DNA of 64,000 bases, from assembly GCF_014203045.1 (NCBI RefSeq), contig NZ_JACHIF010000003.1, forward strand, positions 496,001 through 560,000. Direction: 5' to 3'. The notes under the pieces were generated by a model, which saw only the letters and a list, made by a program, of their open reading frames with translations, did not search any database and had not been told where the DNA came from. Positions 7,326 to 17,462 of this stretch are shown here, in pieces; the first letter of the stretch is position 1, and each line of letters starts with the position of its first letter. Source of the stretch: Prosthecobacter dejongeii. GTDB lineage: Bacteria; Verrucomicrobiota; Verrucomicrobiia; Verrucomicrobiales; Verrucomicrobiaceae. A program made the position numbers and the translations under genes.

Positions 7326-10256
7326 ATGCGCTTGCTCGTCCCCCTTTGCTTGATTCTCACCTCGGCCTTCGCCCAGACGGAGGCCGACTACCTCACGAAC
7401 ATCCGCCAGCTCACCTTTGAAGGTCGCCGGGCCGGGGAAGGGTATTTCAGTGCTGATGGAACGAAGATGGTCTTCCAGTCAGAGCGTGAAGAGGGAAACC
7501 CCTTTTACCAGATCTACCTCATGGACTTGGAGACGGGCGATCAAGAACGCATCTCCCCTGGCATGGGCAAAACCACCTGCGCGTGGATCCATCCCGATGG
7601 CAAACGAGTCCTCTTCGCCAGCACGCACACCGACCCCAAATCCAAGGAACTCCAGGAGGCGGAAATCAAAGACCGCGCCACCAGCCGTGTGCGCAAATAC
7701 TCCTGGGACTACGATGAAAATTACGACCTCTGGGAATACACCCTGGCGGATAAAAGTCTGAAAAACCTGACCCACACACGTGGTTACGATGCCGAAGGCG
7801 GCTGGTCCCCGGATGGCAAGCAACTCGTCTTTGCCAGCAACCGCTCGGCTTATGAAAAGGAACTGTCCAAAGAAGACGCCGAGCGCCTGAAGGTGGACAA
7901 GCAGTACTTCATGGACATCTACATCAGCGATGCTGATGGCCAGAATGTGAAGCAGCTGACCGACGTGCCCGGCTACGATGGCGGACCCTTTTTCAGTGCC
8001 GATGGCAAACGCATCTGCTGGCGCCGTTTCACTCCGAAGGGCGATGTGGCAGAAGTGTGGACGATGCACACCGATGGCAGCGACGCACGCCCCATCACTA
8101 GGCTAGGCGCCATGAGCTGGGCCCCGTACTTTCATCCCAGTGGTGACTACCTCATCTTCACTACAAATCTCAATGGCTTCGCCAATTTCGAGCTCTACAT
8201 CGTGGATGCCGCAGGCAAGCACGACCCCGTGCGCGTGACCACCACCGATGGTTTTGATGGCCTGCCCGTCTTCACACCCGATGGCAAAAAACTCTCCTGG
8301 ACCACAGGCCGCACCAGCAATGGCCAGAGCCAGATTTTCCTGGCCGACTGGAACCACGAAGCCGCACGGAAAGCCCTGGGTTTGGTCAAAGATGAGTCAG
8401 CGGTCAAGGCCGTCCCGCCTGCTGAACAACCCGACTTCGCCACCACTCAAGGCGAGGTGACGGAGGCCGATCTGCGCCAGCATGTGACCTACCTCGCCAG
8501 CGATGCTCTCGACGGTCGCCTCACCGGAACGCCTGGCGAAAAGCTGGCCACTCAATATGTGGCGGATGTGTTTAAAGGCATCGGCCTCGTGCCTTATGGA
8601 GATGAAGAGTGGTTCGAGCCTTTCGAATTCACCGCCGGTGTCGCCTTGGGCGATGGCAATCGCTTGACCCTTCAGCCTGAAGGCAAAAGTCTCGTGACCG
8701 ATAAAGACTGGCGCCCCTTGTCATTCTCTCAGTTAGGCGAAGTGGCGGCCAGCGACATTGTCTTTGCAGGTTACGGCATTGAGACCCCGGATGAGGCCAC
8801 CAGCGAGAACGGGAAAAAGATGGAGACTTACAGCAGCTACGCTCACCTGGAGGTGAAGGATAAATGGGTGCTCGTGCTGCGTTACCTGCCGGAAGGCATC
8901 ACCCAGGAACGACGCAATGAACTCACCCGCTACGCCAGCCTTCGGCATAAGGCCCTCGTCGCCCGCCAGAAAGGCGCACGCGGTCTCATCATCGTCAGTG
9001 GGCCGAATAGCAAAGTGGTGGAGCAGCTCGTGCCCATGTCCTTCGATGCCTCTCTGGCCAGTTCCGGCCTCGCTGCCATCAGCATCACTGATGCCCTGGC
9101 CAATGACCTCCTGAAACCTGCGGGCAAGACCCTGAAAGAACTTCAGGACAAGCTGGATACGGGCGATCTCATGGGCGGCATTGACTGCAAAGGCCTGAAG
9201 TTCAGCGCTCAGATTGATATCCGACAGGAAAAGAAAACCGGACGCAATGTCATCGGTGTCTTGCCCGCGCGGGACAAACCCGATCCACATGTGGCCCCGC
9301 TCATCGTTTGCGCCCACATTGACCACCTGGGCAGCAAAGGCGGCAGCAACTCACGCGCCAAAGGCGATGAGTCCAACAAGATCCACCATGGGGCCGATGA
9401 CAATGCTAGCGGCGTGGCTGGCGTGATCGAAATCGCCCAGTGGCTGGCCGAGCAAAAGAAGCAGGGAAAAGTGAAGCTCACCCGCGATGTCATCTTCGCC
9501 ACCTGGTCCGGTGAAGAACTCGGTTTGTTAGGCAGCAGCCACTATGTGGAGGCCTTGGCCAAGATGTTCAAGGGTGATCCGAATGGCAAGCTCACCGGCA
9601 TGTTTGCTGCCTGCCTGAACATGGACATGATTGGCCGTTTCCAGAAAACGCTCGTGCTTCAAGGGGTCGGCTCCAGCACCTGGTGGCCGAAGGAGATCGA
9701 GAAACGCAATGCCCCCATCGGCCTACCCATCACCACGCAGACCGATGCTTACCTGCCGACTGATAGCACCATCTTCTACCAGCGCGGCATCCCCACGCTG
9801 AACGCCTTCACCGGCAGCCACGAGGACTATCACAAACCTAGCGATACAGCGGATAAGATTGACTACGTCAATGCGGCCAAGATCACCAAACTCATGGGCC
9901 TCATTGCACGCGGCGTTGCCACAGCGGATAGCAATCCTGACTTCGTGGCCATGGAGGCTCCGAAAAACAAAGACAGCCGTGGCGGTCTGCGAGCCTACCT
10001 CGGCACCATTCCCGACTATGCCCAGGGCGATGTCAAAGGCGTGAAACTCAGCGGCGTGTCCCCCATCGGCCCTGCGGGTAAAGCCGGCGTCAAAGGTGGA
10101 GACATCATCGTCAAGCTCGCCGGCAGGGATGTCCTGAATATCTATGATTACACCTCCCTCATGGGCGAGCTAAAGATCGGTAAAGAAACCTCCATCACCG
10201 TCATTCGCGAAGGCAAGGAGGTCGAACTGAAGATCACCCCCGGCTCACGCGAATAG
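7326..10256 (+). CDS. Exported TolB-like propeller / M28 aminopeptidase / PDZ fusion
   Basis: 976 residues. A signal peptide (to about residue 16) precedes WD40-like PD40 repeats (about 20-350: FSADGTKMVF, WSPDGKQLVF, FSADGKRICW, FTPDGKKLSW). A protease-associated-like region follows, then an M28 zinc peptidase core with AHIDHLGSKGG (His664), GADDNASG (Asp691/692), WSGEELGLLGSS (Glu730/731), NMDMIGR and GSHEDYHKPSDT. A PDZ domain closes the protein (GKAGVKGGDIIVKLAGRDVL). The metal ligands of M28 peptidases all appear present. The propeller probably selects or gates peptide substrates, as in tricorn-type or DPP-like enzymes; this is inference. The total length is unusual for M28. Confidence 0.9.
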   Translation: MRLLVPLCLILTSAFAQTEADYLTNIRQLTFEGRRAGEGYFSADGTKMVFQSEREEGNPFYQIYLMDLETGDQERISPGMGKTTCAWIHPDGKRVLFASTHTDPKSKELQEAEIKDRATSRVRKYSWDYDENYDLWEYTLADKSLKNLTHTRGYDAEGGWSPDGKQLVFASNRSAYEKELSKEDAERLKVDKQYFMDIYISDADGQNVKQLTDVPGYDGGPFFSADGKRICWRRFTPKGDVAEVWTMHTDGSDARPITRLGAMSWAPYFHPSGDYLIFTTNLNGFANFELYIVDAAGKHDPVRVTTTDGFDGLPVFTPDGKKLSWTTGRTSNGQSQIFLADWNHEAARKALGLVKDESAVKAVPPAEQPDFATTQGEVTEADLRQHVTYLASDALDGRLTGTPGEKLATQYVADVFKGIGLVPYGDEEWFEPFEFTAGVALGDGNRLTLQPEGKSLVTDKDWRPLSFSQLGEVAASDIVFAGYGIETPDEATSENGKKMETYSSYAHLEVKDKWVLVLRYLPEGITQERRNELTRYASLRHKALVARQKGARGLIIVSGPNSKVVEQLVPMSFDASLASSGLAAISITDALANDLLKPAGKTLKELQDKLDTGDLMGGIDCKGLKFSAQIDIRQEKKTGRNVIGVLPARDKPDPHVAPLIVCAHIDHLGSKGGSNSRAKGDESNKIHHGADDNASGVAGVIEIAQWLAEQKKQGKVKLTRDVIFATWSGEELGLLGSSHYVEALAKMFKGDPNGKLTGMFAACLNMDMIGRFQKTLVLQGVGSSTWWPKEIEKRNAPIGLPITTQTDAYLPTDSTIFYQRGIPTLNAFTGSHEDYHKPSDTADKIDYVNAAKITKLMGLIARGVATADSNPDFVAMEAPKNKDSRGGLRAYLGTIPDYAQGDVKGVKLSGVSPIGPAGKAGVKGGDIIVKLAGRDVLNIYDYTSLMGELKIGKETSITVIREGKEVELKITPGSRE

Positions 10257-10448
10257 TACAGTACCCTGCACTCTCCGAGTGCGGCATCTGGAACCTCGAA
10301 GCTCCCTTGCATCTAAGTATCCTGCCTTCTCAGGGTGCTGCATCTCCCTTGTTGCGTTCCATCTTCCGCTTACGCCCAAAGTCACAGGAATACCACCTCT
10401 CATAACAAGCCCGCCGGAAACCACATCTCCTCTGCTGTTCTATCTCCA

Positions 10449-13400
10449 ATGACCTCCGCCCGTATTCTCCTTCCCGCCTTGCTTGGCCTCAGCCTGCCCA
10501 TCTCTGCGCAGCAGCCCGGTGCCGTGGCTGGCAATGAAGAGGTCAAAAAGATCATGGAGACACGCAAAGGCCGTGGAGTGATGGCGGACGACACCCCGCC
10601 GACGCCTCCTATGGAGGCCGTGAAAAAATTTGCCACCCGCAGCGATGTGGCGGTGGATCTCATGGCCTCGGAACCTGCCGTCGAGCAGCCTCTTTACGCA
10701 AGTTGGGATTCCAAAGGCCGCATGTGGGTCACTCAGTATCGCCAGTATCAGTTTCCGGCAGGTCTGAAGATCGTCAGTTACGACCAGCATCTGCGTGCCA
10801 AGTTTGACAAGGTGCCTCTGCCACCGCCGCGTGGCGAAAAAGGCGCAGACAAAATCACCGTCTTTGAAGACACCGATGGCGACGGCGCTTTCGACAAGCA
10901 CACGGATGTCATTACGGGCCTGAATATCGCCAGCGCCGCCCTACCCGGGATGGGCCGCATCTGGGTGCTGAACCCGCCTTACCTGCTCAGTTATCCCGAT
11001 GCCAACCAGGATAGTCTGCCCGATGGCGACCCTGAAGTGGAACTCACCGGATTCGGCCTGGAAGATACCCATGCTGTGGCCACCAATCTTCAGTGGGGCC
11101 TGGATGGCTGGCTTTATGGGGCCAATGGCAGCACCACCACCGGTAACGTCAGCAGTGCCAATACCAAAAATGTGAAGTGGGAAGGCCAGTGCATCTGGCG
11201 CTATCATCCTAACAAAAAGCTTTTCGAGATCTACGCCGAGGGCGGTGGCAATACCTTCAGCCTGGACATTGACAGCAAGGGTCGGGTTTTCTCTGGCACC
11301 AACAACGGCAGCACCCGAGGCATGCATTATGAGCAGGGCAGCTACGGCATCAAAGGTTGGGGTAAGCACGGTCCTCTGACCAACCCCTACGCCTTCGGTT
11401 GGTTCGAGCACATGAAGCACGAAGGAGACAACAAACGTTTCCCTCAGGCCTTCGCGATCTATGAAGGCGGTCTACTCGGCAGCGGTTATGAAGGCAAGAT
11501 CATCGCCCCCAACTCCCTGGCGAATGTCGTCTATGTCAGTGAGCGTTTCCCCGATGGCTCCACCTTCCGCAGCAAGGACGAGGAGAATCTGATGAGCTCG
11601 CCTGATCGCTGGTTCCGCCCAGTGTGGGCAGGCGTTGGCCCCGATGGTGGTTTCTACATGGCCGACTGGTATGACACCCGCCTCAGCCACGTCAGCCCGG
11701 TGGATGACTGGCACAAGACCAGCGGCCGCATCTATCGTGTGCGTCCTGCGGCAGGCGCCCCCAAGCTCAAGCCCTTTGATCTGGCCAAAGCCTCCCCTGA
11801 AGAACTGCTCAGCCACCTTAGCCACACCAACGAATGGTTTAGAAAACAGGCCGCACTGGAGATTGCCTGGCGTGGTTTGAAAGAGCTGACCGAGCCACTC
11901 GCAAAATTGGCCCGCAGCAACGATCCGCATGCGCTGGATGCACTCTGGACGCTGGACATGTTAATGGCTTATGAGGATCCCATGGCTAACGAGTTTATCC
12001 ATAAGGTGTTGATGTCCCCTGAGATTACAAGCCACAAGGACCCATACGTGCAACGGTGGGCTGCCAAGATTGTCGGGGAGCGCCCAATGTCTTGGAATGC
12101 GCTGCAAACATTGAACCATTTGTCCAAGAGTCAGAACATTGAAGTTCGGGCGCAATTATTGGCTTCTGCGAAACGCCTTCAAGCCGGTTTGGCGCTCTCT
12201 GTGATCCGTGATGTCAATCTTGATGACGCAAGCGGTCATCTACCTCTTCTGGCCTGGTGGGCTCTGGAATCCAAAGCAGAGAAGAACAGGGACGTGATAT
12301 TGAGCTTTTTGAAAGACAGCCCGGATTTTGCCAAAGGACCTTTCAGAGAGCATCTCGCGGAGAAGCTGGCCAAACGTTATGCCCTTGCCGGTGGTGAGGA
12401 GAATTTACAGACCTGCGCCGATCTGCTGGCCTTGTCTGAAGATGAAGTATTGCGTGGCAAGATCATCGCAGGTATCGCGGCAGCTTTTGAAGGCGCTGAA
12501 ATGCCGCCACTGCCAGACAGCCTGTCCAAGGCTCTGAACGACTACATGGCCAAGCAGTCTGGTGGCAATTTAGCCCTGGCCCTGCGCACGGGCAATGCCG
12601 CTGCTCTCAAAGACGCGCTCAAGCTCCTCTCGGACTCCAAAGCTTCAAACGCGCAACGCATCTCCATCGCCAAGACCCTGGCGGAACTGGGCAAACAGGA
12701 ATCCGTGGCCCCCATGGTGGCCATTCTGAAAGGAGGGGCCAATGCCCCCAGCCTGAAACGCGGCATCCTGCAGGCGGCGGCGAAGTTCGACGACCGCCGC
12801 ATCCCCGAAGCCCTGCTCACCGGTTATGAGGCCCAGATCGCCGGCGATAAAGCTCTGCGTGAAGATGCTCTACGCACTTTGGCGGGCCGCAAGGAATGGG
12901 CACTCCTACTGATTAACTTTGTCAACGATGGCAAAGTGCAGCCTAAACACATCACCCTTGATACTGCCCGGCAGCTCAGCCTTTACAAAGATCCGGAGAT
13001 GGATGCGGCCATCGAGAAGCATTGGAAGAATCTTCTCATGACCGGCCCCACCGAAGCCAAAGTAAAGGAGATGGCACGCATCAAGGCCGTCATCAAAACC
13101 GGCCTGGGAGATGCTGATAAAGGCAAGCTCCAGTTCATGGCCCGCTGCGCCATCTGCCACAAGCTCTTCGGTGAAGGCAACATCATCGGCCCGGAGCTCA
13201 CTGGTTATGATCGCGCCAACCCTGACTTCTGGCTCGACAATATCTTCAACCCCAGCCTGGAGATCCGCGAAGGTTTCGGCAACTACATCGTCAAGTTGAA
13301 GAATGGCCAGATGCTCACTGGCATCATGGATGCCCAGGACGCCAGTGGCATCGTGCTCAAGGACATCGCCGGTAACAAGACTCCCGTGAAACAGCCAGAG

Positions 13401-13511
13401 ATCGAAAAACTGGAAGCCTCACCGATTTCCCTTATGCCCGAGGCCCTGACCACCGGCATGACCGATGCCGACCTCAAGGATTTCTTCGCTTACCTGATGA
13501 AGCTGCCGTGA
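10449..13511 (+). CDS. PVC-type haem-binding CxxCH dehydrogenase (membrane-bound dehydrogenase type)
   Basis: 1020 residues from the ATG at 10449, which directly starts a signal peptide (MTSARILLPALLGLSLPISA). The N-terminal half is a beta-propeller like glucose/sorbosone dehydrogenases (WDSKGRMWVTQYRQYQFP, VFEDTDGDGAFD, WGLDGWLYGANG, GPDGGFYMADWYD). The middle has HEAT-like helices, and the C terminus is a haem domain with CAICH at residues 900-904. This order defines the planctomycete/verrucomicrobial PVC-type haem family. A periplasmic sugar or alcohol dehydrogenase passing electrons to its own cytochrome domain is the usual inference; no substrate is known. An upstream extension to 10335 is poorly supported. 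Confidence 0.92.
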   Translation: MTSARILLPALLGLSLPISAQQPGAVAGNEEVKKIMETRKGRGVMADDTPPTPPMEAVKKFATRSDVAVDLMASEPAVEQPLYASWDSKGRMWVTQYRQYQFPAGLKIVSYDQHLRAKFDKVPLPPPRGEKGADKITVFEDTDGDGAFDKHTDVITGLNIASAALPGMGRIWVLNPPYLLSYPDANQDSLPDGDPEVELTGFGLEDTHAVATNLQWGLDGWLYGANGSTTTGNVSSANTKNVKWEGQCIWRYHPNKKLFEIYAEGGGNTFSLDIDSKGRVFSGTNNGSTRGMHYEQGSYGIKGWGKHGPLTNPYAFGWFEHMKHEGDNKRFPQAFAIYEGGLLGSGYEGKIIAPNSLANVVYVSERFPDGSTFRSKDEENLMSSPDRWFRPVWAGVGPDGGFYMADWYDTRLSHVSPVDDWHKTSGRIYRVRPAAGAPKLKPFDLAKASPEELLSHLSHTNEWFRKQAALEIAWRGLKELTEPLAKLARSNDPHALDALWTLDMLMAYEDPMANEFIHKVLMSPEITSHKDPYVQRWAAKIVGERPMSWNALQTLNHLSKSQNIEVRAQLLASAKRLQAGLALSVIRDVNLDDASGHLPLLAWWALESKAEKNRDVILSFLKDSPDFAKGPFREHLAEKLAKRYALAGGEENLQTCADLLALSEDEVLRGKIIAGIAAAFEGAEMPPLPDSLSKALNDYMAKQSGGNLALALRTGNAAALKDALKLLSDSKASNAQRISIAKTLAELGKQESVAPMVAILKGGANAPSLKRGILQAAAKFDDRRIPEALLTGYEAQIAGDKALREDALRTLAGRKEWALLLINFVNDGKVQPKHITLDTARQLSLYKDPEMDAAIEKHWKNLLMTGPTEAKVKEMARIKAVIKTGLGDADKGKLQFMARCAICHKLFGEGNIIGPELTGYDRANPDFWLDNIFNPSLEIREGFGNYIVKLKNGQMLTGIMDAQDASGIVLKDIAGNKTPVKQPEIEKLEASPISLMPEALTTGMTDADLKDFFAYLMKLP

Positions 13512-13541
13512 GCGTTTTTGCTAAATGAATGGTTAGGCTGC

Positions 13542-14834
13542 TCAGGCATACAGCACGCGGAAGGGCCGCAGCCAGCTCACCACCACTCCAATCAGCAGGG
13601 CCGTGACTCCAAACAGTTCGGCTGAGGGCAGGGCGATTCCACCGAAGATGGCAGTGGCGGTGTAGAGAGCTCCAAAGCCAGCGATGCCTGCTGCGATAGC
13701 GTAAAGGTAACGGCCTAGATGGTGGTCATTGGTGAAGGCAGCTGCATTGGCCACGGCGGACAGAAGGAAGACCAAGGAGCTGTAGCTGCCCGCCTCAATC
13801 TGCCAGACATAACCCATCACTAGGGCACCCAAGGATGCAAAGATCAGCCCGCCCACGACAACGCCTTCCCAATATTCTCGAGGGCGCAAAGCCTGCCTAG
13901 CGAAGCGATCCATGACAAGGAAGAAGGAGCTGAAGCCACGCGCTAGATGCGACCAGAGGGCAAACAAAAGCCAGGCACCAATCACGATCGAACTGAGTAC
14001 TGGAGACACGCCCTTGAGCAGGGTACTGGCCACCTTGTAGGCCACGAATCCTCCTAACATGATCATGTTCTGCCGACCTTCGGTGAACTGATTCATGAAA
14101 TGGGCAAAGCGAAGCTGCAGCCGATAGATGGTTGAACGTGCACGTAAGGATTCTACCAGGCCCATGCGCGCGCTTTCGCTCATCGGGCTCAGCCTCAGGG
14201 CTTCCATGAAATGCTGGTTGGCACGTTTGTGATCTCCCTGCATCAGCGCCTGCCACCCGGCACTGGTGTGCGCACTGTCATCATCAGGATCTCTTTGGAG
14301 CTGATAATCAATCAGGCTTTGGTGATCCTGGTCCTTCTTTTGCATCAACAGGGCAGCCGAGAGGACTTCGGTGGCCATGGTGTTTTCCGTATCCAGTTGC
14401 AGGGCTTTCCGCGCCGAAGCTTCCGCCTGCGGGTAATCGCGCAGCCGTAGATGAATGCGGGCAGTGACGGCGTGGGCAAAGTCACTGTCGGGGTCAATCG
14501 AGATGGCTGCTTCCGCATGCTTCAGCGCCTCTTGAATGGCACTTGTCTGGCCATCCTTAGCCTTGGCATTCAGCGTCAGAGCCAAGACACCATGGGCAAA
14601 GGGATCTTCAGGCTCCAGTCCCACCGCGCGCTGGGCGGCATCCACCGCCTTGGCCACCGTGCTATCATCGTTCAGCCAGCACAGCGCCAGCATGACGTAG
14701 CTGGGTGTGTGATTGGGATCCAGTTCCAGTGCCTGTTGATAGGATTGCACGGCATCGGTGTAGCGATGCTGCGTCTGCAAGAGACGGCCGCGTGCGAAGT
14801 GCATACTGGCGTTGGTGGCTTCGTAATCAGACAT
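13542..14834 (-). CDS. TPR protein with C-terminal membrane domain
   Basis: 430 residues. The first ~230 form at least five tetratricopeptide repeats (ARGRLLQTQHRYTDAVQSYQ, ALKHAEAAISIDPDSDFAHA, ARKALQLDTENTMATEVLSA, HFMEALRLSPMSESARMG). The rest has about five or six hydrophobic segments ending near the C terminus (VVSWLRPFRVLYA). No enzyme motif is visible. It starts six bases beyond the stop of the TPR-AAA gene, so the two are almost certainly cotranscribed. The likely role is a membrane-anchored scaffold for that ATPase; this is inferred from context only. Confidence 0.8.
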   Translation of the reverse strand: MSDYEATNASMHFARGRLLQTQHRYTDAVQSYQQALELDPNHTPSYVMLALCWLNDDSTVAKAVDAAQRAVGLEPEDPFAHGVLALTLNAKAKDGQTSAIQEALKHAEAAISIDPDSDFAHAVTARIHLRLRDYPQAEASARKALQLDTENTMATEVLSAALLMQKKDQDHQSLIDYQLQRDPDDDSAHTSAGWQALMQGDHKRANQHFMEALRLSPMSESARMGLVESLRARSTIYRLQLRFAHFMNQFTEGRQNMIMLGGFVAYKVASTLLKGVSPVLSSIVIGAWLLFALWSHLARGFSSFFLVMDRFARQALRPREYWEGVVVGGLIFASLGALVMGYVWQIEAGSYSSLVFLLSAVANAAAFTNDHHLGRYLYAIAAGIAGFGALYTATAIFGGIALPSAELFGVTALLIGVVVSWLRPFRVLYA

Positions 14835-14840
14835 GAGGTA

Positions 14841-16247
14841 CTAGCGTTTGAGGAGCCCGAGGTACTTTAACACATCGTCATAGAATCCGCTTTGATTCGA
14901 GTACATGGCGTAGTTTTTGGCACTCTCAAACCAGGCCTTCGTGGTCGGTTTATGGCGGCCTGCGGCCTTGATCAGTTCCTTGGTGGTCAGGGGCACCACC
15001 TTGCCAGTGCGCATGACTTCGGTCAAAACCTCCTCAGTGGCGAGGTCAAAGACGGCCTTGAGATCGGCCCCGGAAAAGTCAGGCGTTTTCTTTGCCAGAG
15101 CACGTGGGTCCAGTTCTCCAATGGGCTTTTTCTCGGCCATCACTTCAATGATGGAGGCGCGGCCAGGTTCATCTGGCGGCGGCACGAAGAGAGTGCGGTC
15201 GAAGCGGCCTGGCCGCCGAAAGGCGGGATCAATGTGCCAAGGAGCATTCGTCGCGCCCAGGATCAATACTCCATCATTTTGGGAGTCGGCTCCATCCATC
15301 TCAGAGAGGAATTGGTTGATGAGGTTTCGCCCCGCGCTTTGGCGCAGATCCCGGCGGTCAGCGGCCAGTGCATCCACTTCATCAAAGAAGAGCACGCAGG
15401 GCGCATTCTTGCGGGCCAGCTCGAAGACCTCATGCATGTTTTTCTCGGAGTTGCCGATCCACATGTCCAGGATCTGATGCAGCCCGAGGGCAATGAAGTT
15501 GGCCTTGATCTCTCCAGCCGTGGCTTTGCTGATGAGCGTCTTACCACAGCCTGGAGGACCATACAGAAGGACTCCACCGCCCACCTTCTTGTCGTAGGCT
15601 TTGAACAGTTCTGCGTGCTGAAGCGGATACATGATCTTCATGCGGATCTCTTCCTTCAGCGCCTCCATGCCGCCCACGCTGCTGAAGTTTAGCTTGGGTT
15701 TTTCAAAGTCAGCAAGGCCCAAGTCAAACGCCGATCCTCCTCGGGGCTGGCTGTCGTCCTCATCTTCGTCTTCATCATCTGCCTCGACATAATCACCATT
15801 GGAAGCCAGGCCCGCGCGCTTGCGCCCCTCAGTTCCCTCATCGTTGGGTTTGATGTTGCGAAGATTCTTTTCCAGACCTGGATCGGAAAGGGCTGGGTTG
15901 AGGATCAAAGCCTTATCATAGAGGCTGCGGGCACGGCCCAGCTCCCCTTCAGTGACCAAGATACGGGCGAGCAGGAGGTAACCTGGCGCGTAGTCAGGTT
16001 TTTGCGCAATCAGTTGTTCGGCTCGCACTGCCGCCTCAGAGAGGCGTCCTTGCAGGAGGGCCACCTGGGCTAGCCCCGTGCGAGCTTCCGCATTTTCAGT
16101 GTCGTATTTCAGGGCGCTGGTATAGGCCGCCTCCGCTTCATCATGCATCATTTCTTCCATGCAGCCAGAGGCATAGAGCAGCAGCAGGGGCACATTATCC
16201 GGGGAATGTTGCAGGGCCAGACGAAGGGCATCGAGGTTTTGAGCCAT
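14841..16247 (-). CDS. TPR-AAA+ ATPase (classic AAA module)
   Basis: 468 residues from the ATG at 16247. TPR-like repeats occupy about 1-120, an acidic linker (EADDEDEDEDD) about 155-165, and a single AAA module about 190-460. The module shows Walker A GPPGCGKT (230-237), Walker B FFDE (Asp289, Glu290) and a second region of homology GATNAPWHIDPAFRRPGRFD with arginine fingers, as in the FtsH/p97/spastin group. There is no protease domain and no second ATPase ring. Such proteins remodel or extract other proteins. The adjacent TPR membrane protein is the probable partner. The upstream in-frame start at 16283 overlaps the divergent gene's leader and is less likely. Confidence 0.88.
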   Translation of the reverse strand: MAQNLDALRLALQHSPDNVPLLLLYASGCMEEMMHDEAEAAYTSALKYDTENAEARTGLAQVALLQGRLSEAAVRAEQLIAQKPDYAPGYLLLARILVTEGELGRARSLYDKALILNPALSDPGLEKNLRNIKPNDEGTEGRKRAGLASNGDYVEADDEDEDEDDSQPRGGSAFDLGLADFEKPKLNFSSVGGMEALKEEIRMKIMYPLQHAELFKAYDKKVGGGVLLYGPPGCGKTLISKATAGEIKANFIALGLHQILDMWIGNSEKNMHEVFELARKNAPCVLFFDEVDALAADRRDLRQSAGRNLINQFLSEMDGADSQNDGVLILGATNAPWHIDPAFRRPGRFDRTLFVPPPDEPGRASIIEVMAEKKPIGELDPRALAKKTPDFSGADLKAVFDLATEEVLTEVMRTGKVVPLTTKELIKAAGRHKPTTKAWFESAKNYAMYSNQSGFYDDVLKYLGLLKR

Positions 16248-16323
16248 GCTTCTCAGTCCAGCGTGCGACCTAGGGGCACGCAAGAGATATTATCATGTCA
16301 TATTCGCACGAAGGGAGAGCGCG

Positions 16324-17442
16324 ATGATGAACGTTAGTAGCCCCATGCGCTTTTTCCTCGCTCTGCTCTTGGCCCTGCAACTCCAGGCTGCCGCTGACAC
16401 TGTGGTTTTAAATTTGGAACCGACACCAGAGTTCCCTCGCAACTCAGAAGGCTCTTTTATCACACTCAAGTCGGGCCGATTGCTCTATTACTACACCCAA
16501 TTTTTCGGTGGAGCCTCAGATCACAGTGCGGCCCGCATTGTTTCCATCCAGTCGGATGATCAAGGCCGCACCTGGGATGCCCCACGCATCATCTTGGAAA
16601 ACAAAGGCGGCGCGAATGTGATGAGCGTCTCCCTCCTTCGACTGCAAAGCGGTCGCATCGCCTTTTTCTACCTGCTTAAAAACACTTGGCTGGACTGCCG
16701 CCCTCATGTGCGTTTCAGCGATGATGAAGGACAAACATGGAGTGACCCCGTGCTCATGCTGGAGGCACCGGGTTACTTTGTGATGAATAATGACCGCGTC
16801 ATTCAGCACAGCAGCGGCAGACTCATCGCCCCCCTGGCTTCCCATCGGTCTCGGAATTCGAACCCGGATAGCAGCAAGTCTTTCGATGGTCGGGCCATCG
16901 GTCTGTGGGTGATCTCCGATGACGAAGGAAAGACCTGGAAAGAGGCTCCTCAGTGGCAAGCACTGCCAGTCCCCTCCACCCAATCTGGCCTGCAAGAACC
17001 TGGCATTGTGGAACTGGCCGACTCCTCCTTGCTCACCTTCTTCCGCACGGATCAGGGCGTGCAGTATGAGTGCCGCTCGCGTGATCGTGGCCAGACTTGG
17101 ACTCCTGTCTCCCCAGGCCCCCTGAGGTCTCCTACTTCCCCCGCCAGCATTGAGCGCGTGCCTGGCTCTCCGGACCTATTGGCCGTCTGGAATGACCACA
17201 GTGGTGACCATCCCATGGTGGAGAAAAAGCGCACGCCGCTGGTGATTGGCCTGTCTTCAGACGGTGGCCTAACCTGGAGCCGCAAGAAACTCATCGAGTC
17301 CGATCCCGAAGGCTGGTATTGCTACACCGCCATTCACTGGGTGCCGGACGCAGTTCTGCTAGCCTACTGCGCAGGAGATTCCAAAATCGGCGGGCTCAAT
17401 CGCCTGCGAATCCGACGCGTGGAACTGGAATCGCTGAAGTAA
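16324..17442 (+). CDS. Exported Asp-box sialidase-family protein
   Basis: 372 residues from the ATG at 16324, with AAGGGAG upstream. A signal peptide (FFLALLLALQLQAAA) is followed by a six-bladed neuraminidase-type propeller with five readable Asp boxes: SDDQGRTW, SDDEGQTW, SDDEGKTW, SRDRGQTW and SSDGGLTW. These place it in the BNR/exo-alpha-sialidase superfamily, in which many environmental members act on glycans other than sialic acid or are uncharacterised. The PVC phylum carries many such exported proteins. It is divergent from the TPR-AAA gene (starts 76 bases apart) and convergent with the respiratory gene cluster. Confidence 0.88.
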   Translation: MMNVSSPMRFFLALLLALQLQAAADTVVLNLEPTPEFPRNSEGSFITLKSGRLLYYYTQFFGGASDHSAARIVSIQSDDQGRTWDAPRIILENKGGANVMSVSLLRLQSGRIAFFYLLKNTWLDCRPHVRFSDDEGQTWSDPVLMLEAPGYFVMNNDRVIQHSSGRLIAPLASHRSRNSNPDSSKSFDGRAIGLWVISDDEGKTWKEAPQWQALPVPSTQSGLQEPGIVELADSSLLTFFRTDQGVQYECRSRDRGQTWTPVSPGPLRSPTSPASIERVPGSPDLLAVWNDHSGDHPMVEKKRTPLVIGLSSDGGLTWSRKKLIESDPEGWYCYTAIHWVPDAVLLAYCAGDSKIGGLNRLRIRRVELESLK

Positions 17443-17462
17443 AAGATTCAACAATGGCCTGC

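Noticed and set aside
10257-10448. Two similar short segments (about 10260-10292 and 10318-10350) before the PVC haem gene, possibly a degenerate repeat
   Set aside because: Similarity is partial (CCTGC, TCTC and GCATCT blocks) and no longer palindrome or second locus supports a repeat family.
16850-16870. T-loop-like TTCGAACCC suggestive of a tRNA
   Set aside because: It lies inside the sialidase-like coding sequence and no acceptor stem or anticodon arm can be built around it.
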